In this document: piece by piece, positions 59,702 through 60,178 of the stretch
How the letters are laid out: the number at the start of each line of letters is the position of its first letter
Position numbering within the stretch: the first letter of the stretch is position 1
Origin: an uncultured Eubacterium sp.
Lineage (GTDB): Bacteria; Bacillota; Clostridia; Lachnospirales; Lachnospiraceae
Reading direction: 5' to 3'
Length of the DNA: 60,178 nucleotides
NCBI GenBank assembly: GCA_910584345.1
Contig: CAJTZX010000020.1
Coordinates: forward strand, 1-60,178
Translations under genes and position numbers: made by a program
The notes under the pieces: model-generated
What the model saw: only the letters and a program-made list of their open reading frames with translations
Told to the model about the DNA's origin: nothing
Database searches by the model: none

Positions 59702-60178
59702 GTTTTTAATGCTATAAAATAATATTTTCATAACAAATGTTGCCTGAAAGTATTCTATATCAAATTTTTTATTTTTGCAACCCTAAAGAAAAAATTGTTA
59801 AATTTTCCAGTTTTTCGAATAGATTTTTGATTATTATATCTGATTTTTGTGCAAAATCTCTAAAATTTTCTCCGATAAAACGAAAAGAATAAATGATATT
59901 CAAATCTGTGACAGTCTGAAAAAAAGGCTTCCCAAAATAATCCCTGTTAATTACAAAATGCTGAAAGCCGCTTAAATTCTAGGGTTTCGCCGTTTTCTAT
60001 CATTTTTGAAACATAACATTTGTTATGAAAAAGTTATGCCATAACATGAGATCGGTTTTCGTTACGAGAAGGTTTTTCTTGTATCAGAAAGAAAATGCAT
60101 GATTTTAGAATCATACGGAAACAGATGAGCACTCTCGGAAACTCAATAGAGAATAAGCAGGAAAAGGTTGATTTTCAG
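59702..60178. other. AT-rich intergenic region with CATAAC dyads
   Basis: No gene is recognised in the last 480 bp. It holds a 17-bp inverted repeat, TTTTCATAACAAATGTT at 59725-59741 and its exact complement at 60015-60031. The right copy lies within a perfect 16-bp palindrome, CATAACATTTGTTATG (60012-60027). A further dyad, GTTATGCCATAAC, follows at 60033-60045. These could be operators for a gene beyond the window end. Confidence 0.55.

Overview
The window looks like a chromosomal segment of an anaerobic, Gram-positive, low-to-moderate G+C bacterium of the Clostridia, most like Lachnospiraceae. This is inferred from strong AGGAGG-type ribosome sites, pyruvate:ferredoxin oxidoreductase, desulfoferrodoxin, hisS-aspS in tandem, wall-teichoic-acid-type genes, BlaI/M56 pairs and MCP chemoreceptors. 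No rRNA, tRNA, CRISPR array or complete insertion sequence was seen.

Layout. 0.2-15.5 kb is a surface phosphopolymer locus, all on the + strand. It holds three CDP-glycerol/ribitol phosphotransferase-family enzymes, two IspD/TarI-type cytidylyltransferases (one paired with an SDR enzyme, one with TarJ), two polysaccharide pyruvyl transferase-family proteins (one fused to a degenerate GDPD-like domain) and a large secreted 5'-nucleotidase. 15.7-16.8 kb carries a NifX-like gene and a compact type III toxin-antitoxin locus (toxI repeats, terminator, toxN) bracketed by a 19-bp direct repeat. 16.8-22.8 kb has an XRE regulator, a BlaI/M56 pair whose receptor has a WG-repeat C-terminus, VanZ, an acyltransferase and an AAA-ATPase remnant. 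22.9-28.9 kb has two chemoreceptors, a CmpB-family membrane protein and desulfoferrodoxin. 29-36.4 kb is central metabolism: a perfect CIRCE element ahead of marR-citrate synthase, then metY, a DUF3787 gene and nifJ. 36.5-40.3 kb has a MerR regulator, a second BlaI/M56 pair whose receptor ends in an NlpC/P60 domain lacking its catalytic Cys, and an unrecognised two-gene module on the minus strand. 40.5-44.6 kb is hisS-aspS and an RsiV-like secreted protein. 44.8-47.4 kb is an ABC-three-component (ABC-3C) conflict system with a broken SMEK-type component. 48-56.1 kb has two MinD/TadZ-like proteins, a CorC/HlyC-type transporter, two long coiled-coil surface proteins and ispE-gntR. 56.2-59.6 kb has a SpoIID-like/PG-binding protein and a decaying membrane protein-FHA-Ser/Thr kinase module. 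The window ends with a MITE-like element and about 480 bp without a gene.

How the parts fit. The first 15 kb probably makes and modifies a polyol-phosphate cell-surface polymer: CDP-polyol synthesis by TarI/TarJ-type pairs, polymerisation by the TagF-like enzymes, decoration by pyruvyl transferases. Two separate BlaI-M56 circuits have very clear dyad operators and unusual sensor domains, suggesting signals other than beta-lactams. The accessory islands (toxIN, the 39.4-40.2 kb module, ABC-3C, the FHA/kinase cluster) look AT-rich by eye, are partly decayed, and sit between conserved metabolic genes.

All family names come from reading the translations and recalling family motifs. No database search or computed statistic was available.
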